Of a DNA stretch of 64,000 nucleotides, positions 49,626 to 57,352 are shown piece after piece. Positions within the stretch are counted from its first letter, which is position 1, and each line of letters opens with the position of its first letter. Below the pieces are notes generated by a model. That model was not told the DNA's origin. It searched no databases and worked only from the letters and a program-made list of their open reading frames with translations. Made by a program: the position numbers and the translations under genes. Source of the DNA: CAVQZA01 sp963718355 (GTDB taxonomy: Bacteria; Actinomycetota; Thermoleophilia; Gaiellales; Gaiellaceae); NCBI GenBank assembly GCA_963718355.1, contig CAVQZA010000015.1, positions 1 to 64,000 of the forward strand, in the 5' to 3' direction.

Positions 49626-51207
49626 AACCGCCGACCGCTTCAACCAGGTCATCCGCGACGACCTGCGGAACCTCGGGCTCTCGTACGACCTGTTCACCCG
49701 GACCACGACCCAGAACCACTACCGCGTCGTTCAGGACATGTTCCGGACGCTGTACGAGAAGGGGTACGTCATCGAGGAGATCACCCTCGGCGCGTTCTCG
49801 GCCACCACCGGCCACACCCTTCCCGATCGCTACATCGAGGGGACGTGCCCGCACTGCGGCTACAACGGCGCGCGCGGCGACCAGTGCGACAACTGCGGCC
49901 GCCAGCTCGATCCTGTCGACCTGATCGACCCGCGCTCGCGGATCGACGGGACGACGCCGGAGTTCCGCAAGACGAAGCATCTGTTCCTGGATCTGCCGGC
50001 GTTCAAGGACGAGCTCACCGCCTGGATCGAGACGCAGGAGCACTGGCGCCCCAACGTCCGCGCCTTCTCGCTCAATTTCGTCAAGGAACTGAAACCGCGT
50101 GCGATCACACGTGACCTCGACTGGGGTGTGCCGATTCCCGTGGCGGGCTACGACGATCTCACCGACAAGCGCATCTACGTCTGGTTCGATGCGGTGATCG
50201 GCTACCTCTCCGCCGCGGTCGAGTGGGCCGCCAACACCGTCTCGCCCGATGCGTGGCGCACGTGGTGGCAGAACCCGGACTCCGAGCACTTCTACTTCAT
50301 GGGGAAGGACAACATCGTCTTCCACACCGTGATCTGGCCGAGCATCCTCCTCGGCTACGGCGAAGGTGGAGAGGTCGGCGCGGGCCAGGGCGAGCTCGAG
50401 CTGCCGTACAACATCGTGTCGAGCGAGTTCCTCACGCAGGAGGGAAAGAAGTTCGCCGCGAGTCGTGGCATCGGCATCTACGTGAGCGACTTCCTGAGCC
50501 GCTACGACGCCGACGCGCTCCGTTACTTCCTCTCGATCGCTGGCCCCGAGACCCAGGACACCGACTTCACCTGGGCCGAGTTCGTGCGCCGCAACAACGA
50601 CGAGCTCGTCGCAACATGGGGAAACCTTGTCAACCGCACCCTCACGAGCGCGCACCGCACCTTCGGCGCCGTCCCCGAGCCAGGCCCGCTCACCGCCGAG
50701 GACGAGGCGCTCCTCGCGGCGGTCGACGGCGGCTTCGAGACCGTGGGCGGGCTGATCGAGCAGGCCCGCTTCAAGGCCGGCCTCACCGAGGCGATGCGCC
50801 TCGCCGCGCTCGCGAACCAGTACACGAGCGAGCAGGAGCCCTGGGCGCTCCTCAAGACCGACCGTGACCGCGCGGCCACCGTCCTCTACGTCGCGCTCTG
50901 CGCCGTCGACAGCCTCAAGACCTTGCTCACGCCGTTTCTCCCGTTCAGTGCGCAGTCGCTCCACGAGCTGCTCGGGTACGACGGCTACCTCGCAGGCCCG
51001 CTCGAGTTCCGCGAGATCGAGGAGGCCGGAGGCGATCGCCACCTCGTGCTCACCGGCGACTATTCGAGCTGGGTCGGCCGCTGGGAGCCGAGCACGCTCG
51101 CGCCCGGCCAGGCGCTCCGCGAGCCGCGACCGCTCTTCAAGAAGCTCGATCCGGCACAGGTGGTCGCCGACGAGCTCGCCCGCATGGAAGCCGCAGCCGG
51201 CGGGTGA
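49411..51207 (+). CDS. metG: methionyl-tRNA synthetase
   Basis: A 598-residue class I synthetase. The HIGH motif is in YASGPRHIGHVAGF. The zinc-knuckle insert is CPHCGYNGARGDQCDNCG. WFDAVIGYLSAAVEWA follows, and the KMSKS loop reads KKFAASRG, a divergent form. An anticodon-binding helical domain follows; no C-terminal EMAP-like domain is present. ATG 49411 is 8 nt after TATCAT, inside the upstream reading frame. Its stop overlaps tatD as GTGA, opening a coupled metG-tatD-rsmA-ispE unit. Confidence 0.97.
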   Translation: MSEPRKILVAVAWPYASGPRHIGHVAGFGVPSDTFARYHRLKGNAVLMVSGTDEHGTPVMVAADDAGESPRETADRFNQVIRDDLRNLGLSYDLFTRTTTQNHYRVVQDMFRTLYEKGYVIEEITLGAFSATTGHTLPDRYIEGTCPHCGYNGARGDQCDNCGRQLDPVDLIDPRSRIDGTTPEFRKTKHLFLDLPAFKDELTAWIETQEHWRPNVRAFSLNFVKELKPRAITRDLDWGVPIPVAGYDDLTDKRIYVWFDAVIGYLSAAVEWAANTVSPDAWRTWWQNPDSEHFYFMGKDNIVFHTVIWPSILLGYGEGGEVGAGQGELELPYNIVSSEFLTQEGKKFAASRGIGIYVSDFLSRYDADALRYFLSIAGPETQDTDFTWAEFVRRNNDELVATWGNLVNRTLTSAHRTFGAVPEPGPLTAEDEALLAAVDGGFETVGGLIEQARFKAGLTEAMRLAALANQYTSEQEPWALLKTDRDRAATVLYVALCAVDSLKTLLTPFLPFSAQSLHELLGYDGYLAGPLEFREIEEAGGDRHLVLTGDYSSWVGRWEPSTLAPGQALREPRPLFKKLDPAQVVADELARMEAAAGG

Positions 51208-51950
51208 TCGACACACATGCGCACCTCGACATGTGCGCCGACCCGCCCGAGACGCTCGTCGAGCGCGCACGCGAGGCAGGTGTGACCCGCATCGTCACCG
51301 TCGGCACCACGGTCGCAGGCAGTCGCACGGCACTCGAGCTCGCCGACGCCCACGACGGCGTCTTCGCCGCAGTCGGCATCCACCCGCACGAGGCGGGCGC
51401 CGCCACCGAGGCCGACGTAGCCGAGCTCGAGGCGCTGCTCGCCAACCCGAAGGCCGTAGCCGTCGGCGAGACCGGGCTCGACCACTACCGCGACTACGCG
51501 CCGCACGACGCCCAGCTCCGGCTCTTCGAACAGCTCCTCGGCCTCGCGGAGACGCACCGCAAGCCGGTCGTGATCCACACCCGCGCCGCCGACGACGACA
51601 CCGCCGCCGTCCTCACCGGCTTCACCGGCGAGGTGATCCTGCACTGCTTCTCGTCGCCGGCGCTGCTGCCGCTCGCGCTGGAACGCCGCTGGTACGTCTC
51701 GTTCGCCGGCAACGTCACCTACCCGAAGGCGCCGGAGCTCCGCGCGGCCGCCGCGCAGGTGCCCGCCGACCGGATCCTCGCCGAGACCGACTGCCCGTAC
51801 CTCGCGCCCCAGCCGCGCCGTGGCCGCCCGAACGAGCCCGCCAACGTCGTCAACACGCTCGCCACTCTCGCCGAGGTGCGAGGCGAGGATCCGGCCGAGC
51901 TCGAGCGCCAGATCGACGCGAACGCGGCCGCAGTCTTCTCGCTGCCGTGA
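51204..51950 (+). CDS. tatD: TatD-family metal-dependent hydrolase
   Basis: A 248-residue TIM-barrel hydrolase: IDTHAHLDM (HxH), AAVGIHPHEAG, VGETGLDHYRDY (Glu), VIHTRAADDDT (His), LHCFSSP and AETDCPYLAPQP (Asp). The family has 3'-5' DNA/RNA exonuclease activity and a role in D-Tyr-tRNA or RNA quality control. GTG 51204 overlaps the metG stop and its own stop overlaps rsmA, the usual actinobacterial order. Confidence 0.95.
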   Translation: MIDTHAHLDMCADPPETLVERAREAGVTRIVTVGTTVAGSRTALELADAHDGVFAAVGIHPHEAGAATEADVAELEALLANPKAVAVGETGLDHYRDYAPHDAQLRLFEQLLGLAETHRKPVVIHTRAADDDTAAVLTGFTGEVILHCFSSPALLPLALERRWYVSFAGNVTYPKAPELRAAAAQVPADRILAETDCPYLAPQPRRGRPNEPANVVNTLATLAEVRGEDPAELERQIDANAAAVFSLP

Positions 51951-52717
51951 CCGTGCGGCCGAAGAAGAAGCTCGGCCAGCACTTCCTCGCCGACGAGAAC
52001 ATCCTCGGCGTGATCGGTCGCCTCGCCGGGCTCGAGCCGGCCGATCGCGTCCTCGAGATCGGGCCGGGGCTCGGCGTCCTCACCACGTACCTCGCCGACC
52101 GCGTCGCGCACGTCGATGCCGTCGAGCTCGACCACTCGCTCGAGGCGCCGCTGCGCGAGCGGCTCGGCGATCGGACGAACGTCGACCTGCATTTCGGCGA
52201 CGCGCTCGCCCTCGACCTCGCGCTCCTGGCGCCCGCGAAGCTCGTTTCGAACCTCCCGTACAACGTCGCCACGCCCGTCATCGTCGAGAGCCTCGACGGC
52301 CTGCCGACGGTCGAGCTCTGGTGCGTGATGGTGCAGCGCGAGGTGGCCGAGCGGCTGTTCGCCTCGCCCTCGACCAAGGCCTACGGCGCCGTCTCGGTGC
52401 TCATGCAGCTCGCCACCGAGAAGACAGGCTTCCATCCCGTCTCGCGCGAGGTCTTTCGCCCGCGCCCGAATGTCGAATCGGCACTCGTCGCGTTCCGCCG
52501 TGTCACGCTTCCCGACCGCTACCGCGAGCTGAAGACGGTCGTCGAGGCCGCCTTCTCGCACCGCCGCAAGACGCTCCCGAACTCGCTCCAGCTCGCCGGC
52601 CTCGCGCCACGCGTCCGCGCGGAGGAGGCCCTTGCCGCGCTCGGCCGCCCGCCGACGGCCCGCGCCGAAGAGCTCACCCCGGCCGAGTTCGTCACGCTCG
52701 CCGAGGCGCTCCGGTGA
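51947..52717 (+). CDS. rsmA: 16S rRNA (adenine1518/1519-N6)-dimethyltransferase
   Basis: A 256-residue KsgA enzyme. KKLGQHFLADENIL is the N-terminal signature; VLEIGPGLGVLTTYL binds SAM; SNLPYNVATPVI is the catalytic NLPY motif; FRPRPNVESALVAFRR and FSHRRKTLPNSL are the C-terminal marks. It dimethylates two adenines near the 3' end of 16S rRNA. GTG 51947 overlaps the tatD stop as GTGA. Confidence 0.97.
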   Translation: MTVRPKKKLGQHFLADENILGVIGRLAGLEPADRVLEIGPGLGVLTTYLADRVAHVDAVELDHSLEAPLRERLGDRTNVDLHFGDALALDLALLAPAKLVSNLPYNVATPVIVESLDGLPTVELWCVMVQREVAERLFASPSTKAYGAVSVLMQLATEKTGFHPVSREVFRPRPNVESALVAFRRVTLPDRYRELKTVVEAAFSHRRKTLPNSLQLAGLAPRVRAEEALAALGRPPTARAEELTPAEFVTLAEALR

Positions 52718-53532
52718 ACCGGGCTTCCGCCACCGCGAAGCTCAACCTCGCGCTCGTCGTCGGCCCGACGCGCCCCGACGGGAAGCACGAGGTCGTCACC
52801 GTGCTCCAGCGGCTCGCGCTCTGCGACCGCGTCCGCGTCGAGCCCGCCGCCGGCTTCTCGGTGCGCGGCTTCGCAGAGGACACGCTGGTCGGCGACGCGC
52901 TGCGCAGGCTCGCCGCCGAGGCGGGCGTCGAGGCGAGCTGGGAGGCGACGATCGACAAGAAGCTCCCGCTCGCTGCGGGACTCGGGGGCGGCAGCTCCGA
53001 CGCGGCGACGGCGCTTCGCCTCGCGAACGAGACACTCGCGGAGCCGCTCGCACCCGCGCGCCTCCTGGCGCTCGCCGCGGAGCTCGGCGCCGACGTCCCG
53101 TTTTTCCTCACCCAGGGCCCGCAGCTCGGTACCGGCGACGGCAGCGTGCTTGCCCCGCTCGAGCTTCCGCAGGACTACTGGGTCGTCCTCGTCCTCCCGG
53201 ACGGCGCCGAGAAGGCCTCGACCCGCGCGGTCTACGACGCATTCGATGCCCGCCGCGGGGAGGAGGCCTTCGCCGAGCGCCGCGCCGGCCTTCTCACAGC
53301 ACTCGCGGAGACGCACCGCCAGCGCGACCTCGCCGCGCTTCCCCGCAACGACTTGGCCACCTCGCCCGTCGCCGTGGAGCTCGAGGAGCGAGGCGCATTT
53401 CGCGCCGACGTCACCGGCGCCGGCCCGGTCGTCTACGGCCTCTTCCTCCACCGCGCCGCGGCAGCCGAGGCCCGCCGCGCGCTCCGCGGCCGTGGACGCA
53501 CCTGGCTGACCGTTCCGGCTTGGTACGGTTGA
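52714..53532 (+). CDS. ispE: 4-diphosphocytidyl-2-C-methyl-D-erythritol kinase
   Basis: A 272-residue GHMP kinase of the MEP isoprenoid pathway: ASATAKLNLALVVGPTRPDG at the start, PLAAGLGGGSSDAATALRLA as the ATP loop, GADVPFFLTQGPQLGTGDG, and VTGAGPVVYGLF near the end (the usual G-S-G reads G-A-G). GTG 52714 overlaps the rsmA stop as GTGA. The metG-tatD-rsmA-ispE order is common in Actinobacteria. Confidence 0.95.
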   Translation: MNRASATAKLNLALVVGPTRPDGKHEVVTVLQRLALCDRVRVEPAAGFSVRGFAEDTLVGDALRRLAAEAGVEASWEATIDKKLPLAAGLGGGSSDAATALRLANETLAEPLAPARLLALAAELGADVPFFLTQGPQLGTGDGSVLAPLELPQDYWVVLVLPDGAEKASTRAVYDAFDARRGEEAFAERRAGLLTALAETHRQRDLAALPRNDLATSPVAVELEERGAFRADVTGAGPVVYGLFLHRAAAAEARRALRGRGRTWLTVPAWYG

Positions 53533-53536
53533 GGCG

Positions 53537-53902
53537 ATGAGCGACTATCCGCCGCTCCCCGTGATCGAGCACGGCACGACGCAGCAGGGCCGCTGGCTCC
53601 GGAGCCACCGTGTCCGGATAGCGATCTGGATCGCTGTGGTCGAGGGGATCCTCGTCGTCGTCCATGCGATCCCCTGGTGGCTCGCCGTGGTCGTCGGCGC
53701 GATCGCGGTCGTCCTGTACTACGAATTGGGGCGCAAGTCGCGCTCGGACACGGTTCGGCAGTCGAGCTGGATCGTCGCGGCCTCGCAGGTGATGGTCGCG
53801 CTCGTGCCGATTCTCGTCCTGATCCTCGGGACGCTCGCGATCATCGCAGTCGCGTTCCTCGCCGTACTGGCGCTGATCGCCCTCTTCGCGGAGCGCCGCT
53901 AA
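53537..53902 (+). CDS. small membrane protein of unknown function
   Basis: A 121-residue protein: about 25 soluble residues, then four hydrophobic segments (IAIWIAVVEGILVVVHAI, WLAVVVGAIAVVLYYEL, SSWIVAASQVMVALVPILVL, LAIIAVAFLAVLALIALF). It resembles uncharacterised actinobacterial integral membrane proteins. ATG 53537 follows TACGGT by 7 nt (leaderless). The -10 lies in the ispE stop region. Confidence 0.75.
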   Translation: MSDYPPLPVIEHGTTQQGRWLRSHRVRIAIWIAVVEGILVVVHAIPWWLAVVVGAIAVVLYYELGRKSRSDTVRQSSWIVAASQVMVALVPILVLILGTLAIIAVAFLAVLALIALFAERR

Positions 53903-53910
53903 TCAGTTCA

Positions 53911-53982
53911 GGGGGCCGTAGCCAAGCGGTAAGGCAGCGGGTTTTCAGCGTGGAGGAACCCATGGTTCCCCCACGAGCCCCC
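53911..53982 (+). pseudogene. tRNA-like remnant: tRNA-Gln 5' half joined to a hairpin
   Basis: Positions 53913-53945 are identical over 33 nt to 54012-54044, the 5' half of the tRNA-Gln gene 99 bp downstream (acceptor 5' strand, D-arm and anticodon stem/loop start). After the TTTT the sequence diverges into a 12-bp, one-mismatch hairpin (53949-53975, loop CAT). GGGGGC (53911-53916) can still pair with GCCCCC (53977-53982). There is no CCA and no T-arm. It is a decayed tandem copy, or a tRNA-like transcript. Confidence 0.6.
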
Positions 53983-54010
53983 TCCTTCGACGTAGTCCGA
54001 ACAAGTTCGG

Positions 54011-54084
54011 TGGGCCGTAGCCAAGCGGTAAGGCAGCGGGTTTTGGTCCCGCGATCCCAGGTTCGAATCCTGGCGGCCCAGCCA
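54011..54084 (+). tRNA. tRNA-Gln (anticodon TTG), CCA encoded
   Basis: A full cloverleaf: acceptor TGGGCCG/CGGCCCA, D-arm GCC-AAGCGGTAA-GGC, anticodon stem GCGGG/CCCGC with loop TTTTGGT (anticodon TTG), and T-arm with GGTTCGAATCC. The discriminator G is at 54081, followed by an encoded CCA (54082-54084). The glmU start codon lies only 2 nt further on, so tRNA processing would set the glmU mRNA 5' end if they are co-transcribed. Confidence 0.95.
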
Positions 54085-54086
54085 TT

Positions 54087-55409
54087 TTGAGCAGGAACCT
54101 CACAGCAGTGGTCATGGCCGGCGGTCGCGGCACGCGCATGAAGTCGGCGACGCCGAAGCATCTGCACCCGCTGCTCGGCCGCCGCATGGTCGACTGGGTG
54201 ATCGAGGCGGCGCGTCCGCTCGGCCCCGACCCGCTGGTGGTGATCGCCTCGCCCGACAACGCGGACGCGTTCGACGGCCTCGCGGTCGCGGTGCAGGAGC
54301 ACGCGCGCGGCACGGGCGACGCGGTTGCCTCCGCGCGCGGCGCGCTCGAGGGTCACGACGGCGACGTACTCGTCCTCTCGGGTGACACGCCGCTCCTCAC
54401 GACCGCGCTGCTCGAAGGGCTGCTCGAGGCGCACCGCGACGCGAACGCGGCGGCGACGGTGCTCTCGTTCTCGCCGGCCGACGTTCGCAGCTACGGGCGC
54501 ATCGTGCGGGATGGCGACGGGCGCCTGCGCGCGATCGTCGAGGCGGTCGACGCGTCGCCTGAGGAGCTTGCGATCGGCGAGGTCAACTCCTCGATCTATG
54601 TCTTCCGCGCCGAGAAGCTCTGGCCCGCGCTCGAGCGCCTCGAGCCGCACAACGCCCAGGGCGAGCTGTACCTGACCGACGCCGTCCGCTTCCTCGTCGA
54701 CGACGGCGACCACGTCGCCGTGCACGAGGCGGCCGACCCGGACGAGACCGAAGGCGTCAACACGCGAGTCGAGCTGGCCGCGGCCGCCGCCCAACTGCGC
54801 GACCGGATCAACGAAGCGCACCTGCTCGCGGGCGCCGGGATCGTCGACCCCGCGTCGACCTGGATCGACCCGACCGTCACCCTCGAGGCCGACGCCGTGA
54901 TCCATCCCTTCACGGTGCTGCGCGGTGCGACGAAGGTCGCCGCAGGCGCCGAGGTCGGCCCGCACGTCGTCGCCGTCGACGCCGAGATCGGCCCGCGCGC
55001 CACGGTCGGCCCGTTCTGTTACCTGCGCCCCGGGACGGTGCTCGAGGAGGGCGCGAAGGCGGGCACGTTCGTCGAGTTGAAGCAGGCGCGAATCGGCAAG
55101 CGCACGAAGGTTCCGCACCTCTCGTACCTCGGGGATGCGGAGATCGGCGACGACACGAACATTGCAGCGGGTAACGTCACGGTGAACTTCGCGCATGTGC
55201 CCGGCACGCCGAAAGGCAAGACGAAGATCGGCAGCAACGTCAGGACCGGTGTCGACAATGCATTCGTGGCACCGGTCGAGATAGGGGACGACGCCTGGAT
55301 TGCGGCAGGCTCCGTGATTACGGATGATGTGCCTGCCGGAGCGCTCGCGATCGCCCGATCCCGACAGGTCAACAAAGAGGGTCATGTCGACAAGAAGCGG
55401 AACGACTGA
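54087..55409 (+). CDS. glmU: bifunctional UDP-GlcNAc pyrophosphorylase/GlcN-1-P acetyltransferase
   Basis: A 440-residue enzyme making UDP-N-acetylglucosamine for peptidoglycan. The N-terminal uridyltransferase has AVVMAGGRGTRMKSATPKHL, HARGTGDAV and LSGDTPLL. The C-terminal left-handed beta-helix acetyltransferase has GPFCYLRPGTVL, KAGTFVELKQARIGKRTKVP, HLSYLGDAEIG and NIAAGNVTVNF. It starts at TTG 54087, 2 nt after the tRNA-Gln CCA; no better start is seen. Its last 26 nt overlap prs. Confidence 0.95.
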   Translation: MSRNLTAVVMAGGRGTRMKSATPKHLHPLLGRRMVDWVIEAARPLGPDPLVVIASPDNADAFDGLAVAVQEHARGTGDAVASARGALEGHDGDVLVLSGDTPLLTTALLEGLLEAHRDANAAATVLSFSPADVRSYGRIVRDGDGRLRAIVEAVDASPEELAIGEVNSSIYVFRAEKLWPALERLEPHNAQGELYLTDAVRFLVDDGDHVAVHEAADPDETEGVNTRVELAAAAAQLRDRINEAHLLAGAGIVDPASTWIDPTVTLEADAVIHPFTVLRGATKVAAGAEVGPHVVAVDAEIGPRATVGPFCYLRPGTVLEEGAKAGTFVELKQARIGKRTKVPHLSYLGDAEIGDDTNIAAGNVTVNFAHVPGTPKGKTKIGSNVRTGVDNAFVAPVEIGDDAWIAAGSVITDDVPAGALAIARSRQVNKEGHVDKKRND

Positions 55410-56445
55410 GCTGGCCCGCCTGCCCGGACTCGAGGTGAAGGAGGTCGGACCCGCAGTGGAGCCGTCGCACTGGATCGAGCGCGCGCCGCAGAAGCGGCTG
55501 ATGGTCGTGTCCGGCCGTTCGCACCCCGAGCTCGCGCACAAGATCGCCGGCCTGCTCGGCGTCGAGCTCGGCGGCGTCGTGCTGAAGAGCTTCGCCGACG
55601 GCGAGACCTACTGCCGCTTCGAGGAGTCGGTGCGCGGCGCCGACATGTTCATCGTCCAGACCGCCGCCAAGCCCGTCGACCAGAACCTCTGGGAGCTCCT
55701 GATCATGGTCAACGCGGCCAAGCTCGCCTCGGCGAAGCGGATCACCGCTGTCATGCCGTGGTTCTTCTACGCGCGCCAGGACAAGAAGTCGCGGCCCCGC
55801 GAGCCGATCACCGCCAAGCTCGTCGCCGACGTGCTCCAGACTGCGGGCGTCGACCGGGTGCTGACGATGGATCTCCACGCCGGCCAGGTGCAGGGCTTCT
55901 TCAACGTTCCTGTCGACCACATGACCGCGGTGCCGATGTTCGCGCAGCACATCCGCGACCTCGGCCTCGGCGACGAGCTCGTCGCGGTCGCGCCGGACAC
56001 CGGCCGCACGAAGCTCGCGGGCAAGTTCGCCGAGATGATCGGCGGCGGGCTCGTCGTCCTCAACAAGGAGCGCCCCGAGCACAACGTCGCCAAGGTCACG
56101 AGCGTGATCGGCGAGGTCGAGGGCAAGGTCGCCGTGATGACCGACGACATCATCGACACCGCCGGCACCCTGTGCGCCGGCGCCGACGCCCTGAAGGAAG
56201 CAGGCGCGACGCGCGTGATCGCCTGCGCCACGCACGCCTTGTTCAACGGCCCGGCGCTGGAGCGGATCGGCGACAGCGTCTTCGACCGCGTGATCGTGAC
56301 GGACACGGTGCCGGTCGACCTCCTCTCCAAGCCGGACAACGTCGAGGTGCTGACCACCTCGGAGATCCTGGCCGAGACGATCCAGAACGTCTTCTCGGAC
56401 GACTCGGTGTCGGCGATCTTCGCCGGCGAGAACCAGCTCTTCTAG
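55384..56445 (+). CDS. prs: ribose-phosphate pyrophosphokinase
   Basis: Makes PRPP from ribose-5-phosphate and ATP. The 353 residues carry FADGETYCRFEESVRG, the flexible loop WFFYARQDKKSRPREPITAK, DLHAGQVQGFFNVPVDH and the PRPP loop VMTDDIIDTAGTL. An N-terminal extension of roughly 35 residues precedes the usual start. ATG 55384 has AAAGAGGG upstream and lies within the end of glmU; glmU-prs is a common Gram-positive pair. Confidence 0.96.
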   Translation: MSTRSGTTELARLPGLEVKEVGPAVEPSHWIERAPQKRLMVVSGRSHPELAHKIAGLLGVELGGVVLKSFADGETYCRFEESVRGADMFIVQTAAKPVDQNLWELLIMVNAAKLASAKRITAVMPWFFYARQDKKSRPREPITAKLVADVLQTAGVDRVLTMDLHAGQVQGFFNVPVDHMTAVPMFAQHIRDLGLGDELVAVAPDTGRTKLAGKFAEMIGGGLVVLNKERPEHNVAKVTSVIGEVEGKVAVMTDDIIDTAGTLCAGADALKEAGATRVIACATHALFNGPALERIGDSVFDRVIVTDTVPVDLLSKPDNVEVLTTSEILAETIQNVFSDDSVSAIFAGENQLF

Positions 56446-56447
56446 CC

Positions 56448-56762
56448 ATGGAGAAGCGGCTCGTCACCCGCTACGCGATGGTCTCGCCCGAGGCGGCGGA
56501 CGAGAACCAGCGGCGGATCGAAGGCGTCTTTGCAGAGCTTGCCGCGACGGGCCCCGACAACGTGAGCTACATCGTGCTGCGCCTCGCCGACGGCTCCTTC
56601 GTCCATGTCTCGTTCCACAACCACGGTGACGACGAGCGAAACCCGATCGCGTCGACCGCTGCGTTCGCGCATTTCCAGGACGGCCACGCCGAACGGCGCG
56701 AGGGCGGCGTCGACCAGCAGAAAGCCGAGCTGGTCGGTGCCTACATCACGGTCATCGAGTAA
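56448..56762 (+). CDS. hypothetical 104-residue protein downstream of prs
   Basis: A soluble protein I do not recognise. The pattern YIVLRLADGSFVHVSFHNHG followed by a helix (STAAFAHFQDGHAERREGG) suggests a dimeric ferredoxin-like alpha/beta barrel, as in antibiotic-biosynthesis-monooxygenase-like proteins, but no catalytic residue is identifiable. It begins 2 nt after the prs stop without a clear Shine-Dalgarno, so it is probably coupled to prs. Confidence 0.65.
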   Translation: MEKRLVTRYAMVSPEAADENQRRIEGVFAELAATGPDNVSYIVLRLADGSFVHVSFHNHGDDERNPIASTAAFAHFQDGHAERREGGVDQQKAELVGAYITVIE

Positions 56763-56775
56763 CGACGCATCGGCA

Positions 56776-57111
56776 CTAGGACTTTCCGCGTAGCCAGTTC
56801 GACAGCCGCGTCGTGAGCGGCGGCTTCCCCGGAAGCCACGTCGTCTCGGGCGGCGGCGTCTGAAACGGCTCGAGCGAGCCGACGTCCGCGGAAGCGATCC
56901 TCAGGGTCACCTCGCCCGGGTTGATCGACTCGACCTGTTCAGCAGGCACGTAGCGAATCTGTTGCGGTTGCTGCGATTCGACGGCCAGGCCGTCGAAGAT
57001 GTCGCTCTGCTTGTCGCCTTCGACCTGGGCGACCGCGCCGATGCGGGCGCCGTCGGAGGTGACGACGTTCCACCCCTGCTCGATCTGCAACCAGGACACC
57101 GGGTCGGACAT
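56776..57111 (-). CDS. PRC-barrel-like (DUF2171-type) protein
   Basis: A 111-residue protein. Residues about 8-75 form a PRC-barrel-like small beta domain (GWNVVTSDGARIGAVAQVEG, YVPAEQVESINPGEVTLRI). The C-terminal tail is Pro-rich and basic (TTWLPGKPPLTTRLSNWLRG). PRC barrels bind RNA or protein partners; the role here is unknown. ATG 57111 lies 7 nt after TAGCGT, the leaderless pattern; a GTG three codons upstream is less likely. Confidence 0.7.
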   Translation of the reverse strand: MSDPVSWLQIEQGWNVVTSDGARIGAVAQVEGDKQSDIFDGLAVESQQPQQIRYVPAEQVESINPGEVTLRIASADVGSLEPFQTPPPETTWLPGKPPLTTRLSNWLRGKS

Positions 57112-57154
57112 CTCGCTCACGCTAGCACTGCCGGTTCGTGACAGCATCCTGGCC

Positions 57155-57352
57155 ATGTGGATTCGAGGAATCGCCGGTGTCCTTCTCTGCCTTACGGGCG
57201 CGGTGTGGATCGCGCAGGGCACGAATGCGCTGGGTGGCTCGAGCATGAGCGGCCACGGGCAGTGGACCGTGATCGGCGTCGTGCTCGTCCTGCTCGGCCT
57301 GGCTCTGCTCGTCCTGGCCTGGCGGAAGCGCGCGGCTACCCGGCCGAGATAG
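57155..57352 (+). CDS. two-helix membrane protein of unknown function
   Basis: A 65-residue protein with two hydrophobic helices (GIAGVLLCLTGAVWIAQG; TVIGVVLVLLGLALLVLAW) joined by a Gly/Ser-rich loop, and a basic C terminus (RKRAATRPR). Similar two-helix proteins with an N-x-L-x-G-S-x-M-x-G loop are frequent in bacteria and uncharacterised. ATG 57155 is the only sensible start. The last 17 nt overlap the end of the convergent gene. Confidence 0.65.
   Translation: MWIRGIAGVLLCLTGAVWIAQGTNALGGSSMSGHGQWTVIGVVLVLLGLALLVLAWRKRAATRPR

Noticed and set aside
53911..53982. A second functional tRNA (Glu, anticodon TTC)
   Set aside because: The would-be anticodon stem GCGGG/CGTGG does not pair, there is no T-arm and no CCA. 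The 5' half is simply a copy of tRNA-Gln.
53997..54010. CCGAAC-AA-GTTCGG as a LexA (SOS) box
   Set aside because: The actinobacterial/Gram-positive box has CGAAC-N4-GTTCG. Here the spacer is 2 nt, and it lies directly before a tRNA gene.
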